A stretch of DNA of 16,395 nucleotides from Deltaproteobacteria bacterium (GTDB taxonomy: Bacteria; Desulfobacterota; DSM-4660; Desulfatiglandales; B25-G16): contig JAGYMO010000138.1 of NCBI GenBank assembly GCA_018400255.1, positions 1 to 16,395 on the forward strand, written 5' to 3'. The notes under the pieces were generated by a model that worked only from the letters and a program-made list of their open reading frames with translations, had not been told where the DNA came from and made no database searches. Shown in pieces: positions 7,271 through 14,905 of the stretch (positions are counted from its first letter, which is position 1; each line of letters opens with the position of its first letter). Position numbers and translations under genes: made by a program.

Positions 7271-7660
7271 GCTCGTTCCATAAAAAGATTGCGGTCATCC
7301 TCTCTCGTTATCTTTTATACATTACAGATCAATCCTCTGCATTAAACGTCAACATCTTCACGGCGTTCAGTAATTAAATTCATGCCGTCAAGCAGAATTA
7401 ATTCTGATATTACATGAATAGTAGAAAATTAATATAGAAATATAGGTAAAATTACTGAATTGATTCTTGACACAACACTATTATTTGGATATATTTATTC
7501 AAAAGAAATTAATAAGTTAATTGACATTGTTTGCCCCTTGAAAATGCCTTGCGTGGATGTGTATTTTAATTTCTTTTATTTGCCATTTTTCTAAGTTTAT
7601 AATCTTATTTTTTTCAAACCCTACCCTTTTCAGTAACATTTTTTGCGGGAGAATTGATTT
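7271..7660. other. Divergent intergenic region (390 bp) with leader
   Basis: AT-rich gap between the divergent Qng1-like and DUF2914 genes. It holds a strong plus-strand promoter (7467-7495) and, starting at the predicted transcript start, a perfect 12-base inverted repeat: AAAAGAAATTAA (7501-7512) with TTAATTTCTTTT (7566-7577). Further left, TTCAGTAATT (7366-7375) recurs inverted as AATTACTGAA (7450-7459). I see no open frame, tRNA or recognisable riboswitch; in particular it does not look like the ydaO c-di-AMP riboswitch. Confidence 0.6.
7467..7495 (+). promoter_or_regulatory. Near-consensus sigma70 promoter for the DUF2914-cdaA operon
   Basis: TTGACA (7467-7472) is followed after exactly 17 bases by TATATT (7490-7495), ten or more of twelve consensus positions. 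Transcription should begin near 7502, leaving a leader of about 160 bases before the TTG start at 7661. Confidence 0.75.
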
Positions 7661-8119
7661 TTGAAACAGTATATTACGGTCTTTAAAATTTTTCTTATAC
7701 TATCATTATTCTTCTTATCATACCCCATTAAAGGAACGGCTCAGGAGGAGACCACCTCATCCAATAAATCTCAAGTCGCTAACAAAATTGTCGAGAAGCT
7801 GACACTAACCAAGGCAACAATGTGTGAAAGCATAAACAATTTCATTCCAGAAAATGAGGCAATAGTCTTCTCTGTAGAATCAAAAAGGGTGTTCTGTTTC
7901 ACCAATTTTAACCCTGTGCCTAAAAAAATGTATGTTTACCATATCTGGTATTACAAGGATGCGGTTATTACTAAACATAGACTCTCACTCAATCCTCCAC
8001 AATGGTCAACATATAGCTCCATGCAACTGCGAGACTATGACAAAGGTCCATGGAGGGTAGAAATAACTGACGAAAATAACAAAATCTTCCGTATATTGAG
8101 GTTTAGTGTCACAGATTAA
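7661..8119 (+). CDS. Secreted DUF2914-domain protein
   Basis: A 152-residue protein with a signal peptide (basic KQY, hydrophobic residues 8-22, likely cleavage after GTA at 25-27) followed by a low-complexity linker and a DUF2914 domain, about residues 55-150. Domain landmarks are the repeated VFCFTNF, YHIWYYKD, QWSTYSSMQL and GPWRVEITDENNKIFRILRF segments. The role of DUF2914 is not established; I infer an extracytoplasmic protein. The start is TTG 7661, with GGGAG nine bases upstream; no ATG is available in frame before the signal peptide. The next gene, a diadenylate cyclase, begins six bases after the stop, so the two share an operon and possibly a signalling role. Two Cys residues (C55 and C79) fall in the exported part. 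Confidence 0.8.
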   Translation: MKQYITVFKIFLILSLFFLSYPIKGTAQEETTSSNKSQVANKIVEKLTLTKATMCESINNFIPENEAIVFSVESKRVFCFTNFNPVPKKMYVYHIWYYKDAVITKHRLSLNPPQWSTYSSMQLRDYDKGPWRVEITDENNKIFRILRFSVTD

Positions 8120-8125
8120 AATTTC

Positions 8126-9580
8126 ATGAAAAACTTCTTTCTCTATCTATTTAGCATGCAACTGACAGATCTAATCGATATTGCATTGATTAGCTATATT
8201 ATCTTCCGTCTGTACGCACTCTTTAGAGGCTCAACAGTGCTTCGTGTACTAATCGGCATTGTATTCCTCTGGCTTTTTCAGAGAATAGCCTCTTCAATGA
8301 ATTTAATTCTTACAAGTTGGGCCATTCAGGGTATTATTGCGGCTGCTGCTATCATAGTGATTGTTATCTTTAGAAACGAAATACGCTCTGTTCTCCAAAC
8401 AAAAAACCTGAAAACCCTGCTTTGGTCGTATTCTATAAAAAACACACAAACCCCTATAGAAATTATATCAGATAGCGTTTTTGAGTTAGCCAGGAAGAAT
8501 TATGGTGCCCTGATTGTCATTAGGGCAAAGAATAACCTTCAGGATATTGTCCACAGTGGGATCACATGGAATGGTAGCCTTTCAAAGGAGATGATTTTAA
8601 GTATCTTCTGGCCTGGAAACCCTGTTCATGACGGCGCGGCAATTATACAAGGCGACCAAATATCCCAAGTTGGTGCAATCTTGCCGGTATCAGGACAAAA
8701 AAATCTCCCATCTCAGTATGGAACTCGTCATAGAGCAGCCTTAGGTTTAACAGAGCAATCTGACGGCATAGTTGTTGTCGTATCTGAAGAGACCGGCAGG
8801 GTAGCAATTGCTAAGGATGGCCAGCTAAGTTTTTTCTATACACAGGAAAATTTTCTAAAAACCCTGAGGGAATATCTTAATCAAGGAGATGAACAGAGGG
8901 CCACTTCTAAAAAACGATTCAGGCTCGAGACTTCGATTGCAGCCATTGTATCATTCTTGTTTGTAACAGCCATTTGGTTTTTCTTCGCAAGGGGTATGGA
9001 TACTATAGTTAATCTTGATGTTCCTATAGAATACATGAGCCGCCCTCAAAAAATGGAAATTTTAGACACATCTGTAAACAAGGTCCGCTTTCAGTTGAGC
9101 GGCTCAAGCGCAATTCTTAAATCAATAACCCCGGATCAAGTACAGGTGCGTTTAGACCTTAGCAAAGGGGTTATTGGAGACAATTCTTTTACCATAACAA
9201 ACAAGAATGTAAGCCTTCCGCCAGGGGTTTTGCTAAAATCAATAGAACCAACTGTCATAGATGTTAAACTTGACGAACAAGTGGAGAAAGAACTACCCGT
9301 GCAGGTTGACTGGGTTGGAAAATTGCCCTCCCATTTAATCCTAACAGATGTTGAAATAAAACCAGAAAAAATAGTAGTCACAGGGGGTAAAAGCATACTT
9401 GAAAAACTTTCAACAATATATACGGAAAAGGTCAGACTTGACAGCATAGAAAAATCAGGTGAAATCAGTGTTAATTTGACATTAAACCCTGCATCTTTAA
9501 AGGTTACGCAGGGATCAAGTGAGCAAATTAAGGTAAAACATGTCGTAAAAAAAAGGTCCTCCTACCCTATACAAGAATAA
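8126..9580 (+). CDS. cdaA: Membrane diadenylate cyclase (CdaA/DacA) fused to YbbR domains
   Basis: This 484-residue protein makes c-di-AMP from two ATP. Residues 1-85 hold three membrane helices and match the CdaA N-terminus (DLIDIALISYIIFRLYALFRG; then IFRNEIRSVL). The DAC domain, about 90-250, has the catalytic HDGAAII (168-174) and the ATP-binding GTRHRAALGLTE (199-210). A basic linker leads to a fourth helix (271-287), after which about 295-383 and 388-472 form two YbbR-like domains, expected outside the membrane. In Firmicutes CdaA (about 270 residues) and its regulator CdaR/YbbR are separate neighbouring genes; here they form one chain with no frameshift signs. ATG 8126 is six bases past the DUF2914 stop with little Shine-Dalgarno, suggesting coupled translation. 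No glmM follows. A T-rich terminator-like site lies at 9624-9658. Confidence 0.92.
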   Translation: MKNFFLYLFSMQLTDLIDIALISYIIFRLYALFRGSTVLRVLIGIVFLWLFQRIASSMNLILTSWAIQGIIAAAAIIVIVIFRNEIRSVLQTKNLKTLLWSYSIKNTQTPIEIISDSVFELARKNYGALIVIRAKNNLQDIVHSGITWNGSLSKEMILSIFWPGNPVHDGAAIIQGDQISQVGAILPVSGQKNLPSQYGTRHRAALGLTEQSDGIVVVVSEETGRVAIAKDGQLSFFYTQENFLKTLREYLNQGDEQRATSKKRFRLETSIAAIVSFLFVTAIWFFFARGMDTIVNLDVPIEYMSRPQKMEILDTSVNKVRFQLSGSSAILKSITPDQVQVRLDLSKGVIGDNSFTITNKNVSLPPGVLLKSIEPTVIDVKLDEQVEKELPVQVDWVGKLPSHLILTDVEIKPEKIVVTGGKSILEKLSTIYTEKVRLDSIEKSGEISVNLTLNPASLKVTQGSSEQIKVKHVVKKRSSYPIQE

Positions 9581-9623
9581 AACGCCAAAATAACGGTTAG
9601 TTAAGAGTTGATTGAGAAATAAT

Positions 9624-9658
9624 AAGCCTAAAGCACCCTTGAACAATTTGGCTTTTTT
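9624..9658 (+). terminator. Putative Rho-independent terminator after cdaA
   Basis: AAGCC (9624-9628) pairs with GGCTT (9650-9654), extended by AAA/TTT with a bulge, and the right arm runs into a six-T tract (9653-9658). It begins 44 bases after the cdaA stop. The loop is long (about 15 bases), so it is a modest candidate. Confidence 0.4.
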
Positions 9659-9703
9659 CTTCCCTTAAATCTATAAGCCTTAAAATCATGAGGAAACTAA
9701 AAT

Positions 9704-10330
9704 ATGGAATTAAACCTGAACGAAACACCTACGATAGAAGTAAAAAATGAAGCCATAGTTAAAAAGGCGAATGAAATCACTAAGGGCTGTATTAATCAGG
9801 AAGAAAAGGCAGTAGAGCTCTTTTATTTTGTAAGGGATTCAATTAAGTATAATATTTATATGATCTCCGTATTCATTGAGGACTTTAAGGCCTCAAAAAT
9901 TCTTGGGTGGGGAAAAGGATACTGCGTGCAGAAGGCTGTACTCCTTGCAGCCCTCGGAAGAGCTGCCGGCATACCTACGCGTCTGGCATTTGCCAAAATC
10001 AAAAATCACACATTACCTCCCCATCTTTTTAACTGCTTTAAGACCAATATTTTTCCCAGGCATGGGTATAACCAATTCTTTTTAAATGAAAGGTGGATAA
10101 GCGCAGCTGCAACTTTTGACAGGGCACTCTGTGAAAAAAACGGGCTGCCCACAGTGGAGTTTGATGGAAAAACCGATGCAATCTTACCAGAAAAGGACCT
10201 CAAGGGTAAGCCTTATATAGAATATTTAGAAAAATTTCCACCACGGGAAGATCTCCCATTCGATTGGATCTACAAAAAGATATCGATACTTGTGGGTCCG
10301 GATAAAAGACCCTGGTTGAAAAAGGGATAG
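9704..10330 (+). CDS. Transglutaminase-like (papain-fold) protein
   Basis: A 208-residue cytoplasmic protein of the transglutaminase-like superfamily (Transglut_core fold). The presumed catalytic triad is C74 in WGKGYCVQKAVLLAALGRAAGIPTRLAF, H120 in HGYNQFFLNERW and D139 in ATFD, in the order and approximate spacing typical of the family. The N-terminal helices (residues 14-50) include KAVELFYFVRDSIKYN, which matches the conserved region before the cysteine. There is no signal peptide or membrane segment. Such domains may be proteases, transamidases or peptide N-glycanases; I cannot choose the reaction. ATG 9704 is preceded by GAGGAAA at suitable spacing. It is separated from cdaA by a probable terminator and ends 21 bases from the convergent sirtuin gene, so it is likely monocistronic. 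Confidence 0.8.
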   Translation: MELNLNETPTIEVKNEAIVKKANEITKGCINQEEKAVELFYFVRDSIKYNIYMISVFIEDFKASKILGWGKGYCVQKAVLLAALGRAAGIPTRLAFAKIKNHTLPPHLFNCFKTNIFPRHGYNQFFLNERWISAAATFDRALCEKNGLPTVEFDGKTDAILPEKDLKGKPYIEYLEKFPPREDLPFDWIYKKISILVGPDKRPWLKKG

Positions 10331-10351
10331 GAGATATTGAATTAGTGCAGG

Positions 10352-11110
10352 CTATCTATTTATATTGTCTGCCTTTAATCCTTCAACATGCGAGATGATT
10401 TCCGACATACTCGTGCTTGCACTGCCCTTGATGAATATATCGGTAATATCGTGGGTGAGTATTGTCTCTTCAAGATTTAACTCTATTATCCTGGCCCCTG
10501 CCTGCTTGGCCATCCTGGGAAGCATATTAAATGGTGATACAACAGCGGATGTACCTATTATCAATAAAGCCCGGCAGGAACCGGCTAATTGATAACCCCT
10601 TTCCATGGCTAAAGGCGGAATTGCCTCTCCAAAAAAAACAACATCGGGCTTGAGTATCCTTCCGCACTCGCACTTAGGTGGATATTGCCCCTTTTTTTCC
10701 TCGTAATCATACGTTTTTTTGCACCAGAGGCAGGTCAGGGTTTTAGAATTGCCATGGTACTCAATAACATCCTTAGAGCCGGCCTCCTGATGGAGGTTAT
10801 CCACATTCTGTGTTATAACAGAACCAAGAAGCCCCATACGTTCTAATTCGGCAAGCCCTATATGGGCATTGTTTGGCTTTGCCTTTCCTACAATTTCCTC
10901 CATTTCCTTAAGCATTCGCCAAACCTTCTCAGGGTTTTCACGGAAGGCATAAATTGTAGCGTATTCCTCGGGGTCAAACTTACTCCACAAGCCATCCTTG
11001 CTCCTGAAATCAGGTATGCCGGACTCTACTGAGATACCAGCACCGGTTAGGGCAATAGTTGCCCTTGACTCTATAATAACCTTAGCAGCGTTTTTGATCG
11101 CCTCTTTCAT
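10352..11110 (-). CDS. cobB: NAD-dependent protein deacetylase (sirtuin, Sir2/CobB type)
   Basis: A 252-residue sirtuin that uses NAD to remove acyl groups from protein lysines, producing nicotinamide. Motifs: TGAGISVESGIPDFR (22-36), TQNVDNLHQEAGS (100-112), catalytic H119 in YHGNS, a zinc site C127-x-x-C130 with C147-x-C149 (second pair one residue closer than the usual CxxC), DVVFFGE (156-162), GTSAVVSP and ELNLEE for NAD ribose binding. By my alignment to E. coli CobB, the Tyr and Arg that read succinyl-lysine are replaced by R65 and K68, so deacetylase is likelier than desuccinylase (inference). The start ATG 11110 has a poor Shine-Dalgarno and lies 75 bases after nadC. Placement behind the NAD biosynthesis gene nadC suggests co-transcription and a shared link to NAD supply. 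Confidence 0.93.
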   Translation of the reverse strand: MKEAIKNAAKVIIESRATIALTGAGISVESGIPDFRSKDGLWSKFDPEEYATIYAFRENPEKVWRMLKEMEEIVGKAKPNNAHIGLAELERMGLLGSVITQNVDNLHQEAGSKDVIEYHGNSKTLTCLWCKKTYDYEEKKGQYPPKCECGRILKPDVVFFGEAIPPLAMERGYQLAGSCRALLIIGTSAVVSPFNMLPRMAKQAGARIIELNLEETILTHDITDIFIKGSASTSMSEIISHVEGLKADNINR

Positions 11111-11112
11111 AC

Positions 11113-11190
11113 ATTAATACTCGACAAACATCGTTATTTTGATTGCCTGAAGGATTATAGCCTTCTTTTTCACCAGCTCGAGTACTTAAT
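11113..11190. repeat. Inverted repeat linking nadC stop to sirtuin start
   Basis: ATTAATACTCGA (11113-11124) is the reverse complement of TCGAGTA[C]TTAAT (11178-11190) apart from one extra C. One arm overlaps the nadC stop codon; the other covers the ribosome binding region just upstream of the sirtuin ATG. In the minus-strand mRNA the arms could pair across the 53-base spacer, which also holds a small AAGG/CCTT hairpin. Confidence 0.35.
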
Positions 11191-12025
11191 CCACCTCTAA
11201 GCTAATATCTACCGACCGAGCAGAATGCGTTAATGCGCCAACCGATACCAGATTCACACCTGTCCTTGCTATCTCCCCTACTGTTTCTAATGTAACTCCC
11301 CCAGAGGCCTCCAAAAGAACCCTGCCTTTTGCAACAAGCACTGCCTTCTTCATATCCTCCAAAGACATATTATCGAGAAGAACAACATCTGCCCCTGCTG
11401 CAATGGCCTCTTCAAGGCCCTTACTATCCTCGACCTCTACCTCTACCTTTAATGTATGAGGTGCCGTCTCCCTAACTTTCTGTAAGGCCCTGGTTATAGA
11501 ACCTGCTGCGGCAATATGATTATCCTTCACTAAAATCCCATCAAATAGACCAAGACGGTGGTTAAAACCTCCCCCAACCCTGACTGCGTATTTCTCCAAT
11601 ATTCGTAAACCTGGCGTGGTCTTCCTTGTATCAAGAACCCTTATCTTCGAAGGGTCTATCTTATCAACATATTTTTTCGTTAATGTGGCTATACCGGAAA
11701 GGTGTTGTAAAAAATTAAGGGCAGTTCTTTCTCCAGTAAGGATACCTTGCAAGGAACCAGAAATCTTACCTATAACATGACCGCTGGGCACAGTATCACC
11801 ATCATCAAAATTCCATTTTACTGTTATATCCGGGTCAATCCTGGTCAAAACCCTTTTAAAAATTCCCAGGCCTGCAAGCAGTATCTCTTCTTTTGCAATA
11901 AGCCTTGCCTTCCCCTTCGCAGGACTATCTATAATAGAGGCAGTTGTTATATCACCATTTCCGATGTCTTCTTCTAATGCGGCATCGATTATTGTATCAA
12001 TCCTGAAGTCACTTTCAAGTTTCAC
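11186..12025 (-). CDS. nadC: Nicotinate-nucleotide pyrophosphorylase (quinolinate phosphoribosyltransferase)
   Basis: A 279-residue NadC, which converts quinolinate and PRPP into nicotinate mononucleotide in de novo NAD synthesis. Landmarks: EEDIGNGDITT (18-28), GERTALNFLQHLSGIAT (98-114), LDTRKTTPGLR (131-141) and GGGFNHRLGLFDGILVKDNH (151-170) carrying phosphoribosyl and substrate contacts, VEVEVED, DVVLLDNM, and the C-terminal EASGGVT and SVGALTHS phosphate-binding loops. Length is typical. The start is GTG 12025: GTGA overlaps the valS stop by four bases, and GAGGGG lies just upstream inside the end of valS, so translation is coupled. No nadA or nadB is in the window. The tail overlaps an inverted repeat that reaches the sirtuin start. 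Confidence 0.95.
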   Translation of the reverse strand: MKLESDFRIDTIIDAALEEDIGNGDITTASIIDSPAKGKARLIAKEEILLAGLGIFKRVLTRIDPDITVKWNFDDGDTVPSGHVIGKISGSLQGILTGERTALNFLQHLSGIATLTKKYVDKIDPSKIRVLDTRKTTPGLRILEKYAVRVGGGFNHRLGLFDGILVKDNHIAAAGSITRALQKVRETAPHTLKVEVEVEDSKGLEEAIAAGADVVLLDNMSLEDMKKAVLVAKGRVLLEASGGVTLETVGEIARTGVNLVSVGALTHSARSVDISLEVD

Positions 12026-14673
12026 CTTAGCCCCTCAATAAGACTCATGTTCTGGTTTAATTTTTCAAGTTTTGCACTCATTTCCGCTACCTTTGTCTTA
12101 ACGCTCTCTACAATAGGGTCAGGTGCGTTTTCTAAGAAGTCCTTATTTGCCAGTTTCTTTTGCGATAAACCGATTTCCTTTTCTACCTTTTTAATTTCCT
12201 TTGATATCCTCTTTCTCTCATCATCATAATTTATAAGTCCTTTTAATGATACATGGACTTGGATATCCTTAAAGACATACGTGCCGGAGGAATCAGGCTT
12301 TGTAACCCCTGAAACAAGCTCAACGGATTCAGCCCTGGCAAGATTAGTTATATATGACATATTATTTTTTAAGATCTCTAAATCCTCTTTTCTTTTGGAA
12401 TCAATAATACAGCTCACCTGTTTCTTTGGTGAAATATTCATTTCTCCCCTGACATTTCTGATACCCGTTATAATGCCCATGAGCAGTTCCATTTCGTTTA
12501 TGGACTTCTCGTCATGAATAAAGTCATCAAACTGAGGAAAGGCTGCTAACATGACGCTTCCACTTGTATAGGGGAGTCTTTGCCATATCTCCTCAGTAAT
12601 AAATGGAACAAATGGATGGAGAAGCCTGACAATTGCGCTCAGAATAATCTGCACCACAGATTGGGTGACTTCCCTTCTCTTTTTATCATCACTATAGAGC
12701 TCCAGTTTAGCCATCTCAAGATACCAATCACAAAACTCATGCCACACAAACTGATAGCAAAAGCTTGCCGCATCATTGAAATCATAGGAGTCAATATATT
12801 TATTAACATCTCGGGCAATCTCACCTATCCTGGTCAAGATCCAACGGTCGGCCAGGCTCAAATCATCTTTGTTAATAGATGGGGCCTTTGAGTCTTCAAG
12901 GTTCATTATAGATAATCTCGCGGCGTTCCATATTTTATTCATAAAATTACGGTAGCCTCCTATTCTTTCCTCTGAAAGCCTTACGTCCCTGCCCTGGGCC
13001 GCCAATATCGAAAGTGTAAACCTAAAAGAATCTGTTCCGAACTTATCTATAACCTCCAAGGGGTCGATGATATTCCCTTTGCTTTTGCTCATCTTGCTGC
13101 CCTTTTCATCTTTAACAAGGGCATGTATGTATACCTCCCTGAATGGTACGTCCCCCATAAAATGAATACCCATCATCATCATTCTTGCCACCCAGAAAAA
13201 TAGTATATCAAAGCCTGTAACAAGGACAGAGGTGGGATAAAAAATTTTTAGCTCTTCAGTAGAATCAGGCCACCCTAATGTGGAAAAAGGCCAGAGTGCC
13301 GAGCTGAACCATGTATCAAGAACATCTGTTTCCTGCTGAAGATTTTTACCCTTACAGGAAGGACACTCTTTAGGCTCCTCTTTTGCGACGATAACCTCTC
13401 CGCAGTCCTGGCAATACCAAGCGGGAATACGATGCCCCCACCATATCTGCCTCGATATGCACCAATCCCTAATGTTGTTCATCCATTCATAATATACCGC
13501 CTCCCAATTGGCGGGAATTATTCTCGTATCCTTCCTTTTAACTGCCTGTAAGGCCTTTTCAGCGAGCGGACCTACCCTTACGAACCACTGTTTGGACAAA
13601 ATAGGCTCTATCATAGTCTTGCAGCGATAACAGTGACCGACTGCATGGCTGTAAGGTTCTATCTTCTCTAATAAACCAGCCTTCTTCAGGTCTTCAAGTA
13701 TAGCCTCCCTGCATTCGAACCTGTCCATGCCCTTGTAAGGCCCAGCCAGCTCATTCATATTACCGTCTTCATCGATAACCTTTATACGCTCAAGATGATG
13801 TTTATTTCCTATTTCGAAATCATTAGGATCATGCGCGGGGGTAATCTTCAGCGCGCCTGTACCAAAATCTTTATCTACATACTTATCAAATATTACAGGC
13901 AAGGGCTTGTTTACTATTGGTAAGATCACATGAGTATCAGTTAAATTTTGATAACGCTCATCTTCCGGGTTTACGGCAATCGCAGTATCCCCTAAGAGTG
14001 TTTCAGGCCTGGTTGTTGCAATTACCAAATAGCCATCATTATTCTCAAAGGGGTATCTAACGTAGTACAAAAAGCTTTCCACATCCTCATGCTCCACCTC
14101 TAAGTCTGCTAAGGCAGTATGACACCTTGGGCACCAATTTATTATATAGTCCCCCCGGTAGATTAAATTCTCTTCATAAAGCTTCACAAAAACCTCTCTA
14201 ACAGCCCTGGAAAGCCCCTCATCCATTGTAAATCTCTCTCTACTCCAATCACAAGAACTTCCCAGTCTCTTGAGCTGGTTTATAATCATTCCGCCGTATT
14301 TTTCTCTCCACTCCCAGACTAATTCAATAAATCTATCTCTACCAATCTGGTGACGGTCTGTTCCCTTTGCTGCAAGGTCTTTCTCAACTACATTTTGGGT
14401 TGCTATACCTGCATGGTCTGTCCCAGGCTGCCAAAGCACATTATAGCCCTTCATTCTCTTATACCTGACCAAAATATCCTGCAGGGTATTGTTCAGGGCA
14501 TGGCCCATATGAAGCCTGCCTGTAACATTTGGCGGTGGAATCACAATAGAAAAGCTCGGTTTGTCAGAATTAGTACCGGCCTTAAAAAACCCATTTTCTT
14601 CCCAATATCTGTACCATTTTTCCTCAACTTCCCCTGGCTCGTATATTTTAGCCAAAATATTCTCTTCCATCAT
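12022..14673 (-). CDS. valS: Valyl-tRNA synthetase
   Basis: An 883-residue class I aminoacyl-tRNA synthetase that charges tRNA-Val. The HIGH motif is HMGH (55-58) within PPPNVTGRLHMGHAL; KMSKS is at 527-531. The editing domain is marked by TTRPETLLGDTAIAVNP (220-236). Four Cys pairs (C181/C184, C348/C351, C421/C424, C437/C440) resemble the zinc-binding knuckles of this family. The C-terminal region, about 815-883, is a charged coiled coil (ERKRISKEIKKVEKEIGLSQ) that contacts the tRNA. The length and the complete set of motifs show an intact gene. ATG 14673 is followed by a second in-frame ATG; AAAGGAT lies about ten bases upstream. No T-box leader is evident in the 200-base upstream gap. It heads the valS-nadC-sirtuin run. 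Confidence 0.97.
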   Translation of the reverse strand: MMEENILAKIYEPGEVEEKWYRYWEENGFFKAGTNSDKPSFSIVIPPPNVTGRLHMGHALNNTLQDILVRYKRMKGYNVLWQPGTDHAGIATQNVVEKDLAAKGTDRHQIGRDRFIELVWEWREKYGGMIINQLKRLGSSCDWSRERFTMDEGLSRAVREVFVKLYEENLIYRGDYIINWCPRCHTALADLEVEHEDVESFLYYVRYPFENNDGYLVIATTRPETLLGDTAIAVNPEDERYQNLTDTHVILPIVNKPLPVIFDKYVDKDFGTGALKITPAHDPNDFEIGNKHHLERIKVIDEDGNMNELAGPYKGMDRFECREAILEDLKKAGLLEKIEPYSHAVGHCYRCKTMIEPILSKQWFVRVGPLAEKALQAVKRKDTRIIPANWEAVYYEWMNNIRDWCISRQIWWGHRIPAWYCQDCGEVIVAKEEPKECPSCKGKNLQQETDVLDTWFSSALWPFSTLGWPDSTEELKIFYPTSVLVTGFDILFFWVARMMMMGIHFMGDVPFREVYIHALVKDEKGSKMSKSKGNIIDPLEVIDKFGTDSFRFTLSILAAQGRDVRLSEERIGGYRNFMNKIWNAARLSIMNLEDSKAPSINKDDLSLADRWILTRIGEIARDVNKYIDSYDFNDAASFCYQFVWHEFCDWYLEMAKLELYSDDKKRREVTQSVVQIILSAIVRLLHPFVPFITEEIWQRLPYTSGSVMLAAFPQFDDFIHDEKSINEMELLMGIITGIRNVRGEMNISPKKQVSCIIDSKRKEDLEILKNNMSYITNLARAESVELVSGVTKPDSSGTYVFKDIQVHVSLKGLINYDDERKRISKEIKKVEKEIGLSQKKLANKDFLENAPDPIVESVKTKVAEMSAKLEKLNQNMSLIEGLR

Positions 14674-14818
14674 TCATGATATCCTTTATCTTCTGTGACT
14701 AACCCTTTAGGCTTCCAAAAAAAATGCCAAAATTTATATAATTTTTGAAACCATAAAAAAACTGAATCTTTTTCCTTTACCAAATCTTATTATATTAAAA
14801 AACCTAAATTGATAATAC

Positions 14819-14878
14819 ATAAATAGGCACAAAGATAATCAATGACTTAATATGAAAGTTACCTTTGTGCCTATTTAT
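14819..14878. repeat. Perfect 16-bp inverted repeat
   Basis: ATAAATAGGCACAAAG (14819-14834) is the exact reverse complement of CTTTGTGCCTATTTAT (14863-14878), with a 28-base spacer. It starts 27 bases past the stop of the acidic protein gene and lies in the gap before valS. It could form a strong hairpin ending the upstream transcript, though the minus-strand T run (near 14800) lies about 15 bases beyond the stem. A MITE-like insertion is an alternative. Confidence 0.6.
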
Positions 14879-14905
14879 CAAAATAAAGATTATTTCATTG
14901 TATCT

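Noticed and set aside
7502..7660. ydaO-type c-di-AMP riboswitch in the cdaA leader
   Set aside because: The leader is AT-rich and lacks the conserved ydaO core that I would expect.
12580..12891. 103-codon plus-strand frame
   Set aside because: Antisense to valS and without any family features.
14674..14905. T-box leader upstream of valS
   Set aside because: No T-box consensus or specifier stem is visible; only the 16-bp inverted repeat and AT-rich sequence.
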